From contig CAWFZA010000013.1 of assembly GCA_963820095.1 (NCBI GenBank), positions 227,765 to 291,764 of the forward strand: 64,000 nucleotides of DNA. Reading direction: 5' to 3'. The translations under genes were made by a program, and so were the position numbers. Below the pieces are notes generated by a model that searched no databases, was not told the origin of the DNA, and saw only the letters and a program-made list of their open reading frames with translations. Source of the DNA: Roseiarcus sp963820095. Lineage in GTDB: Bacteria > Pseudomonadota > Alphaproteobacteria > Rhizobiales > Beijerinckiaceae. Of this stretch, positions 11,414 through 20,365 are shown one piece after another (the stretch's first letter is position 1; each line of letters starts with the position of its first letter).

Positions 11414-11556
11414 GGGACTCTGCTCCTACCCGATCGGGATCGATTCGGCGAGGAGAATCTCCCTGTCGACGGCCGGCTTGACGCCGCGAGCGCAGACGCG
11501 CGAGATTCCAAGACCTTCCCATCAGGAAGGGGACGACAAGGATTCAGCGGGACGGA

Positions 11557-12478
11557 ATGGCCGGAAGCGAGTTCCTGCTTTGCGCCGACGACGGCCAGAC
11601 CCTGCTCGCGCGCCGCTGGCTGCCAGAAGCGCCTCCGCGCGCCATCGTGCAGATCGCCCACGGCCTCACGGAGCACAGCGCCCGCTATGCCCGGTTCGCC
11701 GCGGCGCTCAACGCCGCCGGCTACGCGGCTTACGCCAACGATCTTCGCGGTCACGGGCCCAGGACTGCGCCCGCCGATCTCGGCCATTTCGCTGACGAGG
11801 GCGGATGGGACAAGGTCGTCGGCGACCTCTGGACCCTGAACCGCCTGATCGCGGCCGAGCAGCCGGGGACGCCGATCGTCTTCCTCGGCCATTCGCTGGG
11901 CTCGTTCCTCGGGCGCTCCTTCACCGCCAGGCATTCCGATGCGCTCGCTGGCGTCGTCCTCTCAGGCTCGAGCGGCAAGCCGCCGATGATCGCGACGCTC
12001 GGGCGCCTCATCGCCCGCGAGGAGCGCCTGCGGCTTGGCAGGCGCGGCAAAAGCGACCCGATCTTCCAGATGTGGTTCGGCGACTTCAACAAGCCATTCA
12101 AGCCCGCGCGCACCGCCGTTCGATTGGCTGTCGCGCGACGAGAAGGAGGTCGACGCCTATATTGCCGATCCCTTCTGCGGCTTTCCCTTCACCGTCCAGC
12201 TCGCGATCGACGTCCTCGACGCCCTGCCCAGCGCCACGAGCCCGGCGAGCCTTGCGCCGATCCGCAAGGACCTGCCCATCTATGTCTTTTCCGGCGGGCG
12301 CGATCCGGTCGGCGCCAACATCCAGGGCCTCATCGGCGACCTGAAATCGGCCGGCTTCACCCGGCTCACCACCCGCATCTATCCCGGCGCCCGGCACGAG
12401 ACGCTGAACGAAACCAACCGCGACGAGGTGACCCGTGACCTCATCGCCTGGCTCGACGGGATCGGGTCGACGCAATAA
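11557..12478 (+). CDS. Alpha/beta hydrolase, monoacylglycerol-lipase-like (one frameshift)
   Basis: Serine hydrolase of the 'serine aminopeptidase S33'/lysophospholipase group. The start at 11557 gives MAGSEFLLCADDGQTLLARRW. The family features are AHGLTEHSARYARFAAALNA (oxyanion), the lid-side YANDLRGHG, the nucleophile elbow GHSLGSF, the acid region YVFSGGRDPVGAN and the catalytic His in YPGARHETLNE. A one-base shift near 12110 separates the halves (…NKPFKPARTA, then FDWLSRDEKEVDAYIADP). The joined length is about 306 residues, normal for the family. The natural substrate may be monoglycerides or other esters. A T-tailed hairpin follows its stop. Confidence 0.85.
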
Positions 12479-12507
12479 ACGCACGCTAAACGCTAATAAA
12501 CCGTTAG

Positions 12508-12550
12508 TAAACGCTAGTAAAAGAGCTAGTGTTTACCAGCGTTTATTTTT
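12508..12550 (+). terminator. AT-rich hairpin terminator with T-run
   Basis: Arms TAAACGCTAGTAAA (12508-12521) and TTTACCAGCGTTTA (12532-12545) pair with one mismatch around a 10-base loop and are followed at once by TTTTT (12546-12550). This lies 30 bases after the hydrolase stop. The upstream arm is the third of three near-identical 10-11-base units (CGCTAATAAA, CCGTTAGTAAA, CGCTAGTAAA). Confidence 0.65.
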
Positions 12551-12745
12551 CCGAAACGAGCCCTTCAATGGGTTACGGCCGACGTCAGCAAGAAGATCCC
12601 GGCCTGACGTCTATCTTACAACAATTCCGACCCGCGCATTTTCTTTCTCACGTCCGATCCCGCTGCGTGTCCGCCGACCTTCGGCGGCGCCCTCCATCGA
12701 CGGTGAGAGAATTGACCGAGCTCTTAGCTCAAATACGACGCGCAC

Positions 12746-12761
12746 TGTGACGTATGTCACA
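12746..12761. promoter_or_regulatory. CRP/FNR-type operator palindrome
   Basis: TGTGA-CGTATG-TCACA matches the CRP consensus half-sites exactly with the correct six-base spacer, and the symmetry extends one more base on each side (C…G). It lies about 90 bases before the start of the exported protein at 12851, a usual distance for an activator. The rest of 12551-12850 shows no convincing gene. Confidence 0.6.
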
Positions 12762-12850
12762 GTCAGGATGGGATCGATGGGATAGCGCAATCGTGCGGTT
12801 GTAGGCGTTCGACCGTCTCTGGGGGAGGATTCCCTCAGGAGGGAAAGCCC

Positions 12851-13300
12851 ATGTTCTCCAAAGCTCTATTTTGCCTGCCGGCGCTTGCCTTCGCGGCCGC
12901 CGCGAGCGTTTGCTCTTCCGCTCCAGCCTTTTCCGGCGAAGCGGGGCCGCACAACAGCGTTCGCTATCGCCCCATTGAGAGCATCAGCTACGACTTCGGT
13001 TCGAAGTCCATGAGCGGCTATTTCGTTCGGGAAGGCTCCGTCTGCGTCGTTTCCCTCATGGTCATCGAAAGGGGCGATCCCGATCAACCGTCGCACCTGA
13101 CGGCGACGCGGGTTCGCTTGATGATGGACCCCGGCCAGGTCGCAGGCCTCGACAGTGAAGAGGGCCGCTCGCTCAACTTCACCTGCGGCAAGGACGCGGC
13201 TGAGGTGATCGTTGATTGCGGCGAGAGGTCCGTGCTTGTCGCCCAACAGGGCCATGCCGCCTCAAAGACGGTTGTCGAGAAGGTTCAGGCGGAACAATAG
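12851..13300 (+). CDS. Exported hypothetical protein
   Basis: Protein of 149 residues with a Sec signal peptide (MFSKALFCLPALAFAAAASV, cleavage likely near APAFSGEA). A strong AGGAGGGAAAGCCC ribosome-binding region precedes the ATG. The mature part has three to four cysteines (SVCVVSLMV, NFTCGKDA, VIVDCGER), which could form disulfides in the periplasm. I do not recognise a named domain. The upstream CRP-type palindrome suggests cAMP- or nutrient-linked control. It converges with the VOC gene. Confidence 0.75.
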   Translation: MFSKALFCLPALAFAAAASVCSSAPAFSGEAGPHNSVRYRPIESISYDFGSKSMSGYFVREGSVCVVSLMVIERGDPDQPSHLTATRVRLMMDPGQVAGLDSEEGRSLNFTCGKDAAEVIVDCGERSVLVAQQGHAASKTVVEKVQAEQ

Positions 13301-13313
13301 CCGGCGCGGCGCC

Positions 13314-13728
13314 CTAACCGTCGACGTAAGAGGCGATCTCGATCAGGCTGCCGTCCGGATCCCGGCAATAGACGGACATGAGCGTTCCCCGGGCGCCCTG
13401 TCTGGGTCCGGGGCCGGTCACGATGGCGATCCCTTGGGTCCGCAGATGCTCGACGACCTGGTCCGGCGTCGAGTTCGGTGAGAAAGCACAAGTCCTCGCT
13501 GCCGGCGGCTTCGTGGTCGGCGGTGAACCATTCCGCCTTGCTGGCTACGATCGGCCGCAGGTTGATCTTCTGACGGCCGAATCGCATCGCGGTCCGCGGC
13601 GGCTTGCCCGGCTCGGGAGGAACGTCCTCGCGGATCATGCCGAGCGCGCGCCCGTACCATTGGGCGGAGGCCTCGACGTCGGAGACCTGCACGACCAGAT
13701 GGTCCAAGGCCTGCATTGTCAATGGCAT
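13314..13728 (-). CDS. VOC-family (glyoxalase/dioxygenase fold) protein (one frameshift)
   Basis: Small metal-dependent VOC protein of about 137 residues. The N-terminal module reads MPLTMQALDHLVVQVSDVEA, with a first metal-ligand His in LDHLVVQV, then SAQWYGRALGMIRED. The C-terminal half, in another frame after a break near 13468, reads TPDQVVEHLRTQGIAI and ends YCRDPDGSLIEIASYVDG, carrying the usual DPDGSLIEI ligand motif with a terminal Glu. Both repeats of the fold are therefore present. The family includes glyoxalases, fosfomycin-resistance proteins and extradiol dioxygenases; the exact activity cannot be assigned. Confidence 0.85.
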
Positions 13729-13882
13729 GGCGGGCTCTCCCTGTCTCCAAGCACGAGCGCCGGCGGAATGGGGCGCGGCGGTAACTTGTTGTTAACCATG
13801 ATCCGCGAACTCTTGCCCAGAACTCGAACAGCCACCCTACGGAACGGCGCGTCGAGACTGAAGGTAACGACAGGGGTTCCTC

Positions 13883-14119
13883 ATGGCCAAAACAACAGCC
13901 AGCAGCGCCAAGAAGGCGGACATCAAGCCGAAGTTGGCGACGAAGAAAACGCCAGCCGCATCGCCCGAGGCCTCCGCGATCGAGGTGGCGCTCCGGGTGG
14001 ACGACGATCTGATCCGCGAGCGGGCTTATGGCATCTGGATCGCCGAGGGCCGGCCGCATGGCCAAGACCTTGCGCACTGGCAACGGGCGAGACACGAGCT
14101 TCAGCGTGAGGCGCCGTAG
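13883..14119 (+). CDS. DUF2934 domain protein
   Basis: Small protein of 78 residues. An N-terminal Lys/Ala-rich tail (MAKTTASSAKKADIKPKLA) is followed by the DUF2934 core: IRERAYGIWIAEGRPHGQDL then AHWQRARHEL. This domain is common in Rhizobiales as short stand-alone proteins of unknown function, often stress-associated. GGTTCCTC precedes the start; a TTAACCAT motif lies 90 bases upstream. Confidence 0.8.
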   Translation: MAKTTASSAKKADIKPKLATKKTPAASPEASAIEVALRVDDDLIRERAYGIWIAEGRPHGQDLAHWQRARHELQREAP

Positions 14120-14405
14120 GGCCGTCTCGGCGGGTTCGCAATCTGCCCCGCATGGCCGCGCCTTTTGGGACTCGCGCGAAGCCCCGCTCGAGTGAGAAAC
14201 AGGTCATGCGCAAGCCGCGCTCGCCGCACGTGGAACTTCGCATCACCACGGAGCAAGGCGGGCGGGCAGCAGTCCGGCGCGCCCAACCCCCGCCCGGGTG
14301 ATCTATGGCTCAAAAAAATGACGCTCGTCATGGCGATCGTTTTCAAAAGAGGCAACTCATGAGGCACACCAACCCGGTATCCCTTTCCCAGGATGAGGTT
14401 CAGCT

Positions 14406-14867
14406 ATGTCCTGTCCCGCTTCTTCACCCTCCGCCGCCGCAACCTTCAACAGCGCTGACGAATCCCCGAACATCCTTGATCGCCGGCAATGCGCGATTGC
14501 GATCGCGGGGGGCGGACTCCTTGCCCTTGGGGGCTTCGCAGGGCGAGCGCGAGCTCAGACAGTTCAACTCGTGGCCGTCAACGTCAAGGCCGTTGGAGAA
14601 GGCTATCGCGCCTCGAAGCTTATCGGAACGAAAGTCGAGAACGAAAAGAACGACAAGATCGGCGCACTGGACGATCTCGTCATCACGACGGACCGTAAAC
14701 TCTTCGCTGTGCTGCAAGTCGGTGGCTTTCTCGGCTTGGGCGGTCATCTGATAGCCATTCCCTACGAAAGCCTCACCATCGACGATCACGGCCGCAAGAT
14801 CACCCTCCCTGGCGCATCCAAGGAAGCCCTCGAGAAGCTGCCAGAGTTTCAATATCTGTCATCGTAG
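14406..14867 (+). CDS. Exported PRC-barrel domain protein
   Basis: Protein of 153 residues. A Tat-like signal (LDRRQCAIAIAGGGLLALGG) precedes the mature part. The PRC-barrel (residues about 65-140) shows YRASKLIGTKVENEKNDKIG, LDDLVITTDRKLFAVLQVGG, HLIAIPYESLTI and ends KLPEFQYLSS. Such exported PRC-barrel proteins are abundant in Rhizobiales and are thought to be envelope or stress proteins; no enzymatic residue is known. The 14120-14405 gap before it has no credible gene. Confidence 0.8.
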   Translation: MSCPASSPSAAATFNSADESPNILDRRQCAIAIAGGGLLALGGFAGRARAQTVQLVAVNVKAVGEGYRASKLIGTKVENEKNDKIGALDDLVITTDRKLFAVLQVGGFLGLGGHLIAIPYESLTIDDHGRKITLPGASKEALEKLPEFQYLSS

Positions 14868-15018
14868 GGAGGTTGGGGCGGCGAGGGCCAGGCCCCGCTT
14901 TTCGCGATTGCGCGACTGTCCAAGCCTCACTTGCGAATATTCCGCCGACGGACGATCGGCGCGAGTAATCCTGGGTAGTGGGCGGCGTGCCCGCAATCAA
15001 CCGGACGTCGGATTGTCG

Positions 15019-15216
15019 TCAACCAGGGCGTGGCGCCGACAGTGAAGCGTCCTGGATCGTTCGACCGGGACTATGCCAGTGGAGCATCGCCTCCAGACAA
15101 TGCTCCTCGTCCTGTTCGATCTCGGTCAGGCAGTGCGGCCGCATCCAGGCGACCGCTTCGTCAAGCTTGCGCCACGAAGACTGGGCGCGCAGCTTATCGG
15201 AAAGGCTTGCGAACAT
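15019..15216 (-). CDS. Small hypothetical protein (65 residues)
   Basis: Leftward frame from ATG at 15216, with GGAGG spaced six bases upstream. The product, MFASLSDKLRAQSSWRKLDE to LSAPRPG, is polar with an Asp/Glu/His-rich middle (CLTEIEQDEEHCLEAMLHWH) holding three cysteines or histidines that could bind metal. I do not recognise a family. The ribosome-binding site is the main support; a longer in-frame start at 15366 lacks one. Confidence 0.4.
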   Translation of the reverse strand: MFASLSDKLRAQSSWRKLDEAVAWMRPHCLTEIEQDEEHCLEAMLHWHSPGRTIQDASLSAPRPG

Positions 15217-15435
15217 CGGGGCCTCCGTCCCCCGCCGCCGCTCTGGACCAATGCCCCCCAACCCGCTCTGTTCCTCCCACGGCGAAATAAAGGAGTCAGC
15301 TCCCCTCTCAACAGCGTAACAATATCCTGTGCCTAAATTAGGGTCATGGGCGTTGGAACTCGCCAATTCCCGCCAGGCGCCAATCTGTCGCGACGGCTTC
15401 CGGATGGCGATCCATCGCGGGGAGCCGCCTTCTGC

Positions 15436-16545
15436 TCAGATCACGAAATCGACTTCTTGCGCCCGTGGCTCATGGACAACGGCAACGTCGACGGGAACGA
15501 TCCAATTGGCGGCGTAGCTCTCACGGTCAGACCGCTGCGCTTCCGGTTGAACGCGGCCCGCCGCATCGACGGCGCGACATCGCAGCCGATACCTCCCCAC
15601 GTGTTGAGGGGTCCAAATACACTCCCACAAACGCCAGGCGTATCGGTGTTCTGTGTCGAGGAGCCGCGCCTCGCGCCAGCCTTTGCCATCACCGGTACAG
15701 ACGTGCACGTGTTGAACAGCAGCCTCTCCGCTCCACGCCGCTCCAAAAATCCGATAGGCCTCGCCCGCAACGAGATTCGCCCCGTTCACCGGGCGCGCGA
15801 TCTGCGATTTGACCTCCATCTCCGTAAGGGGGACCAGCATGGGTTCTCCCGCGCTGCGTTCCCAGCGGAAATAGTCGCGCGCCTGCCAGTAGCCGAGGAA
15901 CGGTTGCTCCAGCACCCTGATATGGGTGATCCACTTCACCCAAGCCATGCCGAACCAGCCGCCAACCACCGCGCGCAGCGGGTGACCGTGGTCGCGCGTT
16001 AGCGGCGCGTCATTCATCGAATAGGCAAGCAGCGCGCCATCGCCGACCGCTTTCTCAAGCGGCAAACTGCGCGCGAATGCGATCGGGCCGGGCGAAGCCG
16101 TTTTCTTGTTCGCGTCGACGACGCCACTGTCGGCGCCGACCAGCAAAACCTCTTGGGCGGAGCTCTTGACGCCCGCCGCTTCCAAGACCTCGCGTAGAGG
16201 AACGCCGGTCCACTCGGCGTTGCCGACGGCCCCGTTCTGCCACTGCAACCCTTCCTTCGCCGGCTCATAGTAGACGCGCCCGTTGCCGGCGCACTCGACG
16301 ACGGCGGCAAGTGTCGTGCGCGGCATCGCCTTTATTGCATCGAGATCAAGTTCGAGGGGCCGCTCGACCGCCCCTTCGACGCGAAGTCGCCATTCTCGCG
16401 CGTCGAGGTCGGGCGATGGGAAATGGTTGCGCACGAAGAACAGGTCGGCTGGAATCAACCGCTCAGAGAGCGATGCAAACGGAAACTCAAGGTTCGCGGG
16501 AGATTTCTGTCGAACAATCAAACCGGGTTGCTCTGGCGCGGGCAT
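15436..16545 (-). CDS. Sulfite oxidase-family molybdopterin enzyme
   Basis: Intact 369-residue protein of the sulfite oxidase/nitrate reductase family. The molybdopterin domain holds the Mo-ligand Cys85 in VVECAGNGR and the cofactor-pocket region VGADSGVVDANKK, LAYSMNDAPLTRDHGHPLRA and VGGWFGMAWVKWI. The C-terminal Ig-like dimerisation domain spans residues about 245-360. No Tat or Sec signal is visible at the N-terminus (MPAPEQPGLIVRQKSPANLE), so the mapped protein would be cytoplasmic, unlike the periplasmic SorA. No cytochrome partner gene is adjacent. Oxidation of sulfite to sulfate is the likely reaction, but another oxo-transfer substrate is possible. Confidence 0.88.
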   Translation of the reverse strand: MPAPEQPGLIVRQKSPANLEFPFASLSERLIPADLFFVRNHFPSPDLDAREWRLRVEGAVERPLELDLDAIKAMPRTTLAAVVECAGNGRVYYEPAKEGLQWQNGAVGNAEWTGVPLREVLEAAGVKSSAQEVLLVGADSGVVDANKKTASPGPIAFARSLPLEKAVGDGALLAYSMNDAPLTRDHGHPLRAVVGGWFGMAWVKWITHIRVLEQPFLGYWQARDYFRWERSAGEPMLVPLTEMEVKSQIARPVNGANLVAGEAYRIFGAAWSGEAAVQHVHVCTGDGKGWREARLLDTEHRYAWRLWECIWTPQHVGRYRLRCRAVDAAGRVQPEAQRSDRESYAANWIVPVDVAVVHEPRAQEVDFVI

Positions 16546-16578
16546 GAATGCTCGTCGTCCTTTCCCCTGGCCGACCGT

Positions 16579-17154
16579 TCAAGGCCAGCGCCTGGCGACT
16601 TCGTCGCGGACCGGCGTCTCGACCTCGGGCGGCGCGTTCCGGATATAGGCGAGCGCCTGCGCGAACTTCGCGGGGTCCTCACGCTCGAGGGTCTCGAGAT
16701 ATTCCAGCGCCGCGGAGACCGAGAACGGCTCGCCGCCCGGACTTCGCTCATCAAAGTTGCTGGCGAGCGCCGTCCAGATCGCGGCGTCATAGCCGTTCGC
16801 CGCCGCCCAGGCGCCAATGGTCGCCACGGCTTCCGCATGGCGCTCGGCCGCGACCTTGCTCTCGCGGCCGGATGCGGGCTCGACGAAGCCGACCTCCCGC
16901 AGCGTCGGCATGCCCTCGCGCTGCCGAAGATTCTCCATCGCCGCATCGAGGGTATCGAGCGCGCTCGGCGCCGAATAGGTCTTGCAGAGCGCGCCAAAGC
17001 TTTCGTCGATCGCGAGCGTCAGCCGTCCGTCGGCCGAAATCCGGCAAAACTCGATCGGCAGCAGCGGGCCATTGGGCGCGAATTGGGCGGCGGTTTTCAA
17101 TTCGCGGGGATCCCACACCAAGGAGCCCCAGGCCAAAATCACGCTCTTCACCAT
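16579..17154 (-). CDS. Gamma-glutamylcyclotransferase-like protein
   Basis: Protein of 191 residues starting MVKSVILAWGSLVWDPRELK. The WGSLVW strand and following loop resemble the substrate-binding YGSLxW loop of the GGCT/AIG2-like fold. The remainder is helical with REGMPTLREVGFVEPASGRE and a conserved C-terminal IRNAPPEVETPVRDEVARRW. The assignment rests on this one motif and length; the protein could be a related non-enzymatic fold. It lies 33 bases after the sulfite oxidase-like gene boundary, reading the same way and possibly co-transcribed. Confidence 0.55.
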   Translation of the reverse strand: MVKSVILAWGSLVWDPRELKTAAQFAPNGPLLPIEFCRISADGRLTLAIDESFGALCKTYSAPSALDTLDAAMENLRQREGMPTLREVGFVEPASGRESKVAAERHAEAVATIGAWAAANGYDAAIWTALASNFDERSPGGEPFSVSAALEYLETLEREDPAKFAQALAYIRNAPPEVETPVRDEVARRWP

Positions 17155-17212
17155 TCGTCTCCTTGAAAACTCCGGCCAACTCTTAGGTCGTCCCCTTTGC
17201 CGCGCCCTTGGC

Positions 17213-17286
17213 TGTCATGCCCGCGCAAGCGGGCATCCAGCAGGACTTTGCCCAAAGGCTGGATACCCGCTTGCGCGGGTATGACA
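17213..17286. repeat. REP-like inverted repeat
   Basis: Two 28-base arms, 17213-17240 and 17259-17286, are near-perfect inverted copies (TGTCATGCCCGCGCAAGCGG… against …CGCTTGCGCGGGTATGACA), separated by 18 bases. This is the form of dispersed intergenic palindromes found in many Rhizobiales. It lies downstream of the D-lactate dehydrogenase gene. Confidence 0.75.
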
Positions 17287-17308
17287 AGCTGGTCGAAAGA
17301 GCCCACGC

Positions 17309-18727
17309 TCAGGCGTAGAACACCTTGCCCGGATTGAACAGGTTCTGCGGATCGAACGAGGCTTTGACGCGGCGCATCAAGTCGATCGCGACGGCCCCAT
17401 GCTCCTCCTCCATATATTCGCGTTTCTTCTGCCCGACGCCGTGCTCGCCGGTGCAGGTGCCGCCCATGGCGATGGCGCGATGGGCGAGGCGGGAGGCGAA
17501 AGCGTCCGCGACCTCGATCTCCCCCTTGTTCTTGATGTCGATGAGCGGGGTCACGTGGAAGTTGCCGTCGCCGACATGGCCGACGATCGGCGCGACGAGG
17601 CCGCTCGTCTTGACGTCCTCGAGCGTCTCCTCGACGCATTCGGCAAGGCGCGAGATCGGCACGCAGGCGTCGGTGGCGAACGGCCGGGCGCCGGGCCTGA
17701 GCGTCATTTGCGACCAGTAGGTGTCGTGACGCGCCTGCCAGAGCTTGGTGCGCTCCTCGGGCTTGGTGGCGGAGGCCAAAGGGCCGCCGCCGTGGCCTGC
17801 GGCGATCTCGCCGAAGCGGAGCGTCTGTTCGGCGACGCTTTGCTCGGTGCCGTGGAACTCGACCAGGAGCAGCGGCTTCTCAGGCAACCCGGTATGCGAA
17901 TAATTGTTGAAGGCGCGCACCGAGAGCGTGTCGATGAGCTCGATGCGGGCGATCGGCAGGCCCGACTGGATGGTTTCGATCGTCGTCTCGCAAGCCGCGC
18001 GGATCGAGGGGAACGAGCAATGGCCGGCGGCGATCGCCTCGGGGATGCCCGAGAGCCTGAGCGCGACCTCGACGATCACGCCGAGCGTGCCTTCGGCGCC
18101 GATGAACATGCGGGTGAGATCGTAGCCGGCGGAGGACTTCTTGGCTCGCGTGCCGGTGCGCAGGAACGATCCGTCGGCGACGACCACGCCAAGCGACAAC
18201 ACGAGGTCCTTCATCGTGCCGTAGCGCACCGCATTGGTGCCGGAGGCGCGGGTCGCGGCCATGCCGCCGAGAGAAGCATCGGCGCCCGGATCGATCGGGA
18301 AGAAGAGACCGGTGTCGCGCAGGTGCTCGTTGAGCTGCTTGCGAGTGACGCCGGGCTCCACCACGCAATCGAGATCGTCGGCGTCGACGGCGAGAACAGC
18401 GTTCATCCGCGAGAGGTCGAGCGAGACGCCGCCATGCGGCGCATTGACATGGCCTTCGAGCGACGAGCCGATCCCGAACGGAACGATGGGCGCGTCATGG
18501 CGCGCGCAGAGCTTCACGAGGTCGATCACATCCTCCTTGAACTCGGCGAACACCACCGCGTCCGGCGGTTCGTTCTCAAGCCAGGTCAGCGTGTGCCCGT
18601 GCGCCTGGCGGATCGCCTCGGAGGCGGTGAAGCGGTTGCCGAAACGGGCGGCGAGATCGGAATTGAGCGCGGCGACCGCCTCGCTCGAGGGGCGGCCTTG
18701 ACGCTGGCGGACGGAGAGTTGGGTCAC
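17309..18727 (-). CDS. FAD-linked D-lactate dehydrogenase (cytochrome) / GlcD-type oxidase
   Basis: Intact flavoenzyme of 472 residues. The FAD-binding PCMH domain reads PIVPFGIGSSLEGHVNAPHG, LDLSRMNAVLAVDADDLDCV and the conserved GMAATRASGTNAVRYGTMKD. The C-terminal domain has the active-site HVGDGNFHVTPLID, GTCTGEHGVGQKKREYMEEE and ends FDPQNLFNPGKVFYA. Motifs and length fit eukaryotic/alphaproteobacterial D-lactate dehydrogenase (cytochrome) best. The enzyme would oxidise D-lactate or another D-2-hydroxyacid and feed electrons to cytochrome c or quinone. The single gene has no glcE/glcF neighbours, which argues against glycolate oxidase. Confidence 0.9.
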   Translation of the reverse strand: MTQLSVRQRQGRPSSEAVAALNSDLAARFGNRFTASEAIRQAHGHTLTWLENEPPDAVVFAEFKEDVIDLVKLCARHDAPIVPFGIGSSLEGHVNAPHGGVSLDLSRMNAVLAVDADDLDCVVEPGVTRKQLNEHLRDTGLFFPIDPGADASLGGMAATRASGTNAVRYGTMKDLVLSLGVVVADGSFLRTGTRAKKSSAGYDLTRMFIGAEGTLGVIVEVALRLSGIPEAIAAGHCSFPSIRAACETTIETIQSGLPIARIELIDTLSVRAFNNYSHTGLPEKPLLLVEFHGTEQSVAEQTLRFGEIAAGHGGGPLASATKPEERTKLWQARHDTYWSQMTLRPGARPFATDACVPISRLAECVEETLEDVKTSGLVAPIVGHVGDGNFHVTPLIDIKNKGEIEVADAFASRLAHRAIAMGGTCTGEHGVGQKKREYMEEEHGAVAIDLMRRVKASFDPQNLFNPGKVFYA

Positions 18728-18915
18728 GGGGGTTCACGCTTTGCTTGAGGCAAGAGCGCAGATTAGGCGCGTGGGGAGGGCGTGGCTAGGCGAAAGCTTG
18801 GGTCAGGTCCAACGCCTGGGTCGCTCCGATCCACAATTTCGGCGTAGTTGAGTCGAAACTTAGGCCGCCCAACGCGACGGGCAGGCCTGTACGGACCGCG
18901 ATACCGGAGGCGATC

Positions 18916-19554
18916 ATGGCGGAAGCATCTCCCAATTCAACGAAATGGAGCCTCGCCGGCGATTATTTCGAGGCCTGCAATTGCAACGTGCTTTGTCCCT
19001 GCCTGGTGTCGACCGCGGCCCCGATGACGGCGCGGCCGACCGACGGCGATTGTCATGTCGCGCTCTTCTTTCACATCAATCAGGGCGCATACGGCCAGGT
19101 AAAGCTCGATGGGATGAATTTGGTCGTTTGCGCCTCGTCCGACGGGCCGATGGGGCAAGGCAATTGGACCGGCGCAACTTACGTCGACCAGCGCGCCGAC
19201 GATCGCCAGATGGAGGCGCTCGGCGCTATTTTCAGCGGAGCCGCGGGCGGTCCGATGGCGGCCTTCGCGCCGCTGTTCGGCAAGAGCCTCGGCGTCAAGA
19301 AGGCGCCGATCACCTTCAGGATCGACGGCAAGGTTCGTTCGGGCGAGATCCCCGGCGTTTTGTCGATGTCGGTCGAGCCCTTGCCGACCATGGCCGAAGG
19401 CGGGGAGATCTGGGCTGAGACGGGTCATCCGGTCAACCCGAAAAAGCTGGCGCTCGCCACCGGCCGCCCCGGCAGCACCTATGCCGACTATGGGCTCAAG
19501 TGGGACAATTCCGGACGAAACGGCCATTACGCGGCGATCAACTGGTCGAACTAG
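18916..19554 (+). CDS. DUF1326 domain protein
   Basis: Protein of 212 residues. DUF1326 starts at the N-terminus: WSLAGDYFEACNCNVLCPCL, with the CxCxxxCxC cysteine group that suggests metal binding, then VALFFHINQGAYGQVKLDGM. Preceded by a GGAGG ribosome-binding site and followed 24 bases later by a DUF2182 membrane protein. This pair is a recurrent neighbour in proteobacteria, but no function has been shown. I infer a metal-handling or redox unit. Confidence 0.88.
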   Translation: MAEASPNSTKWSLAGDYFEACNCNVLCPCLVSTAAPMTARPTDGDCHVALFFHINQGAYGQVKLDGMNLVVCASSDGPMGQGNWTGATYVDQRADDRQMEALGAIFSGAAGGPMAAFAPLFGKSLGVKKAPITFRIDGKVRSGEIPGVLSMSVEPLPTMAEGGEIWAETGHPVNPKKLALATGRPGSTYADYGLKWDNSGRNGHYAAINWSN

Positions 19555-19578
19555 GAGAACTGCCTTCCTCGTCCTGAA

Positions 19579-20337
19579 ATGAGCACCGGTCTTCGCGATA
19601 CGATCCGCGCGCAAGCCTCGAGCGGATTGATCGTCTGGCTTCCCGCGCTCGTGGGCTGGCTCCTGCTCTATTGGGGCGCGACCCATATGGCGAGCCCCGC
19701 GGCGCGGCTCACAATGCCGATGTCCGACTGGTCGTGGGCGAACTGGCTCGCCGTGTTCATCATGTGGGCGGTGATGATGGCGGCGATGATGCTTCCAACC
19801 GCCATGCCGATGGTGTCGGTCTTTGCGACGCTGAATCAGCGCAGCGGCGCGGCGGGCAAGACGATCGCCTTCGTCGCAGGCTACCTCGCCTTGTGGGCGG
19901 CGTTCGGCGCGGCGGCGACGGCGGCGCAATGGGCGTTGCAGACACGTGGCCTGTTGTCGCCGATGATCGTCAGCCTGTCGCCCATGCTCAGCGCGGCGCT
20001 GCTCGTGATCGCGGGCGCCTTTCAGTTCACCCGGCTCAAGCAGGCCTGCCTTCGGGCGTGCCGCTCGCCGCTCGGCTTTCTCCTGACCGACTGGCGCAAC
20101 GGGCTTTGGGGCGCCGCGCGGATGGGCGTTCGCCACGGTCTTTATTGCCTCGGCTGCTGCTGGGCGCTCATGGCCTTGCTGTTCGTCGGCGGCGTGATGA
20201 ATCTCCTGTGGATCGCCGCGCTCACCCTGCTCGTCGCGATGGAGAAGCTCGCTCCCAAGGGCGAGCTTCTGGCGAAGGCGCTCGGCGCCTTGATGATCGG
20301 CGCGGGCGCCGCGCAACTGATCTGGCGGGCGTCGTAA
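19579..20337 (+). CDS. DUF2182 integral membrane protein
   Basis: Membrane protein of 252 residues with about six to seven helices. DUF2182 features are WLAVFIMWAVMMAAMMLPTA, a Met-rich helix, and GLYCLGCCWALMALLFVGGV, a Cys pair in a helix. Met- and Cys-rich helices suggest copper or other metal contact. It is likely co-transcribed with the DUF1326 gene 24 bases upstream. The epoxide hydrolase gene starts 28 bases downstream and may belong to the same transcript. Confidence 0.88.
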   Translation: MSTGLRDTIRAQASSGLIVWLPALVGWLLLYWGATHMASPAARLTMPMSDWSWANWLAVFIMWAVMMAAMMLPTAMPMVSVFATLNQRSGAAGKTIAFVAGYLALWAAFGAAATAAQWALQTRGLLSPMIVSLSPMLSAALLVIAGAFQFTRLKQACLRACRSPLGFLLTDWRNGLWGAARMGVRHGLYCLGCCWALMALLFVGGVMNLLWIAALTLLVAMEKLAPKGELLAKALGALMIGAGAAQLIWRAS

Positions 20338-20365
20338 CCGGAGGTGGCCTCGAAGCCGCCGCGCC

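Noticed and set aside
12529..12750. A 73-residue frame on the plus strand
   Set aside because: It begins inside a terminator hairpin, has no ribosome-binding site and no recognised family.
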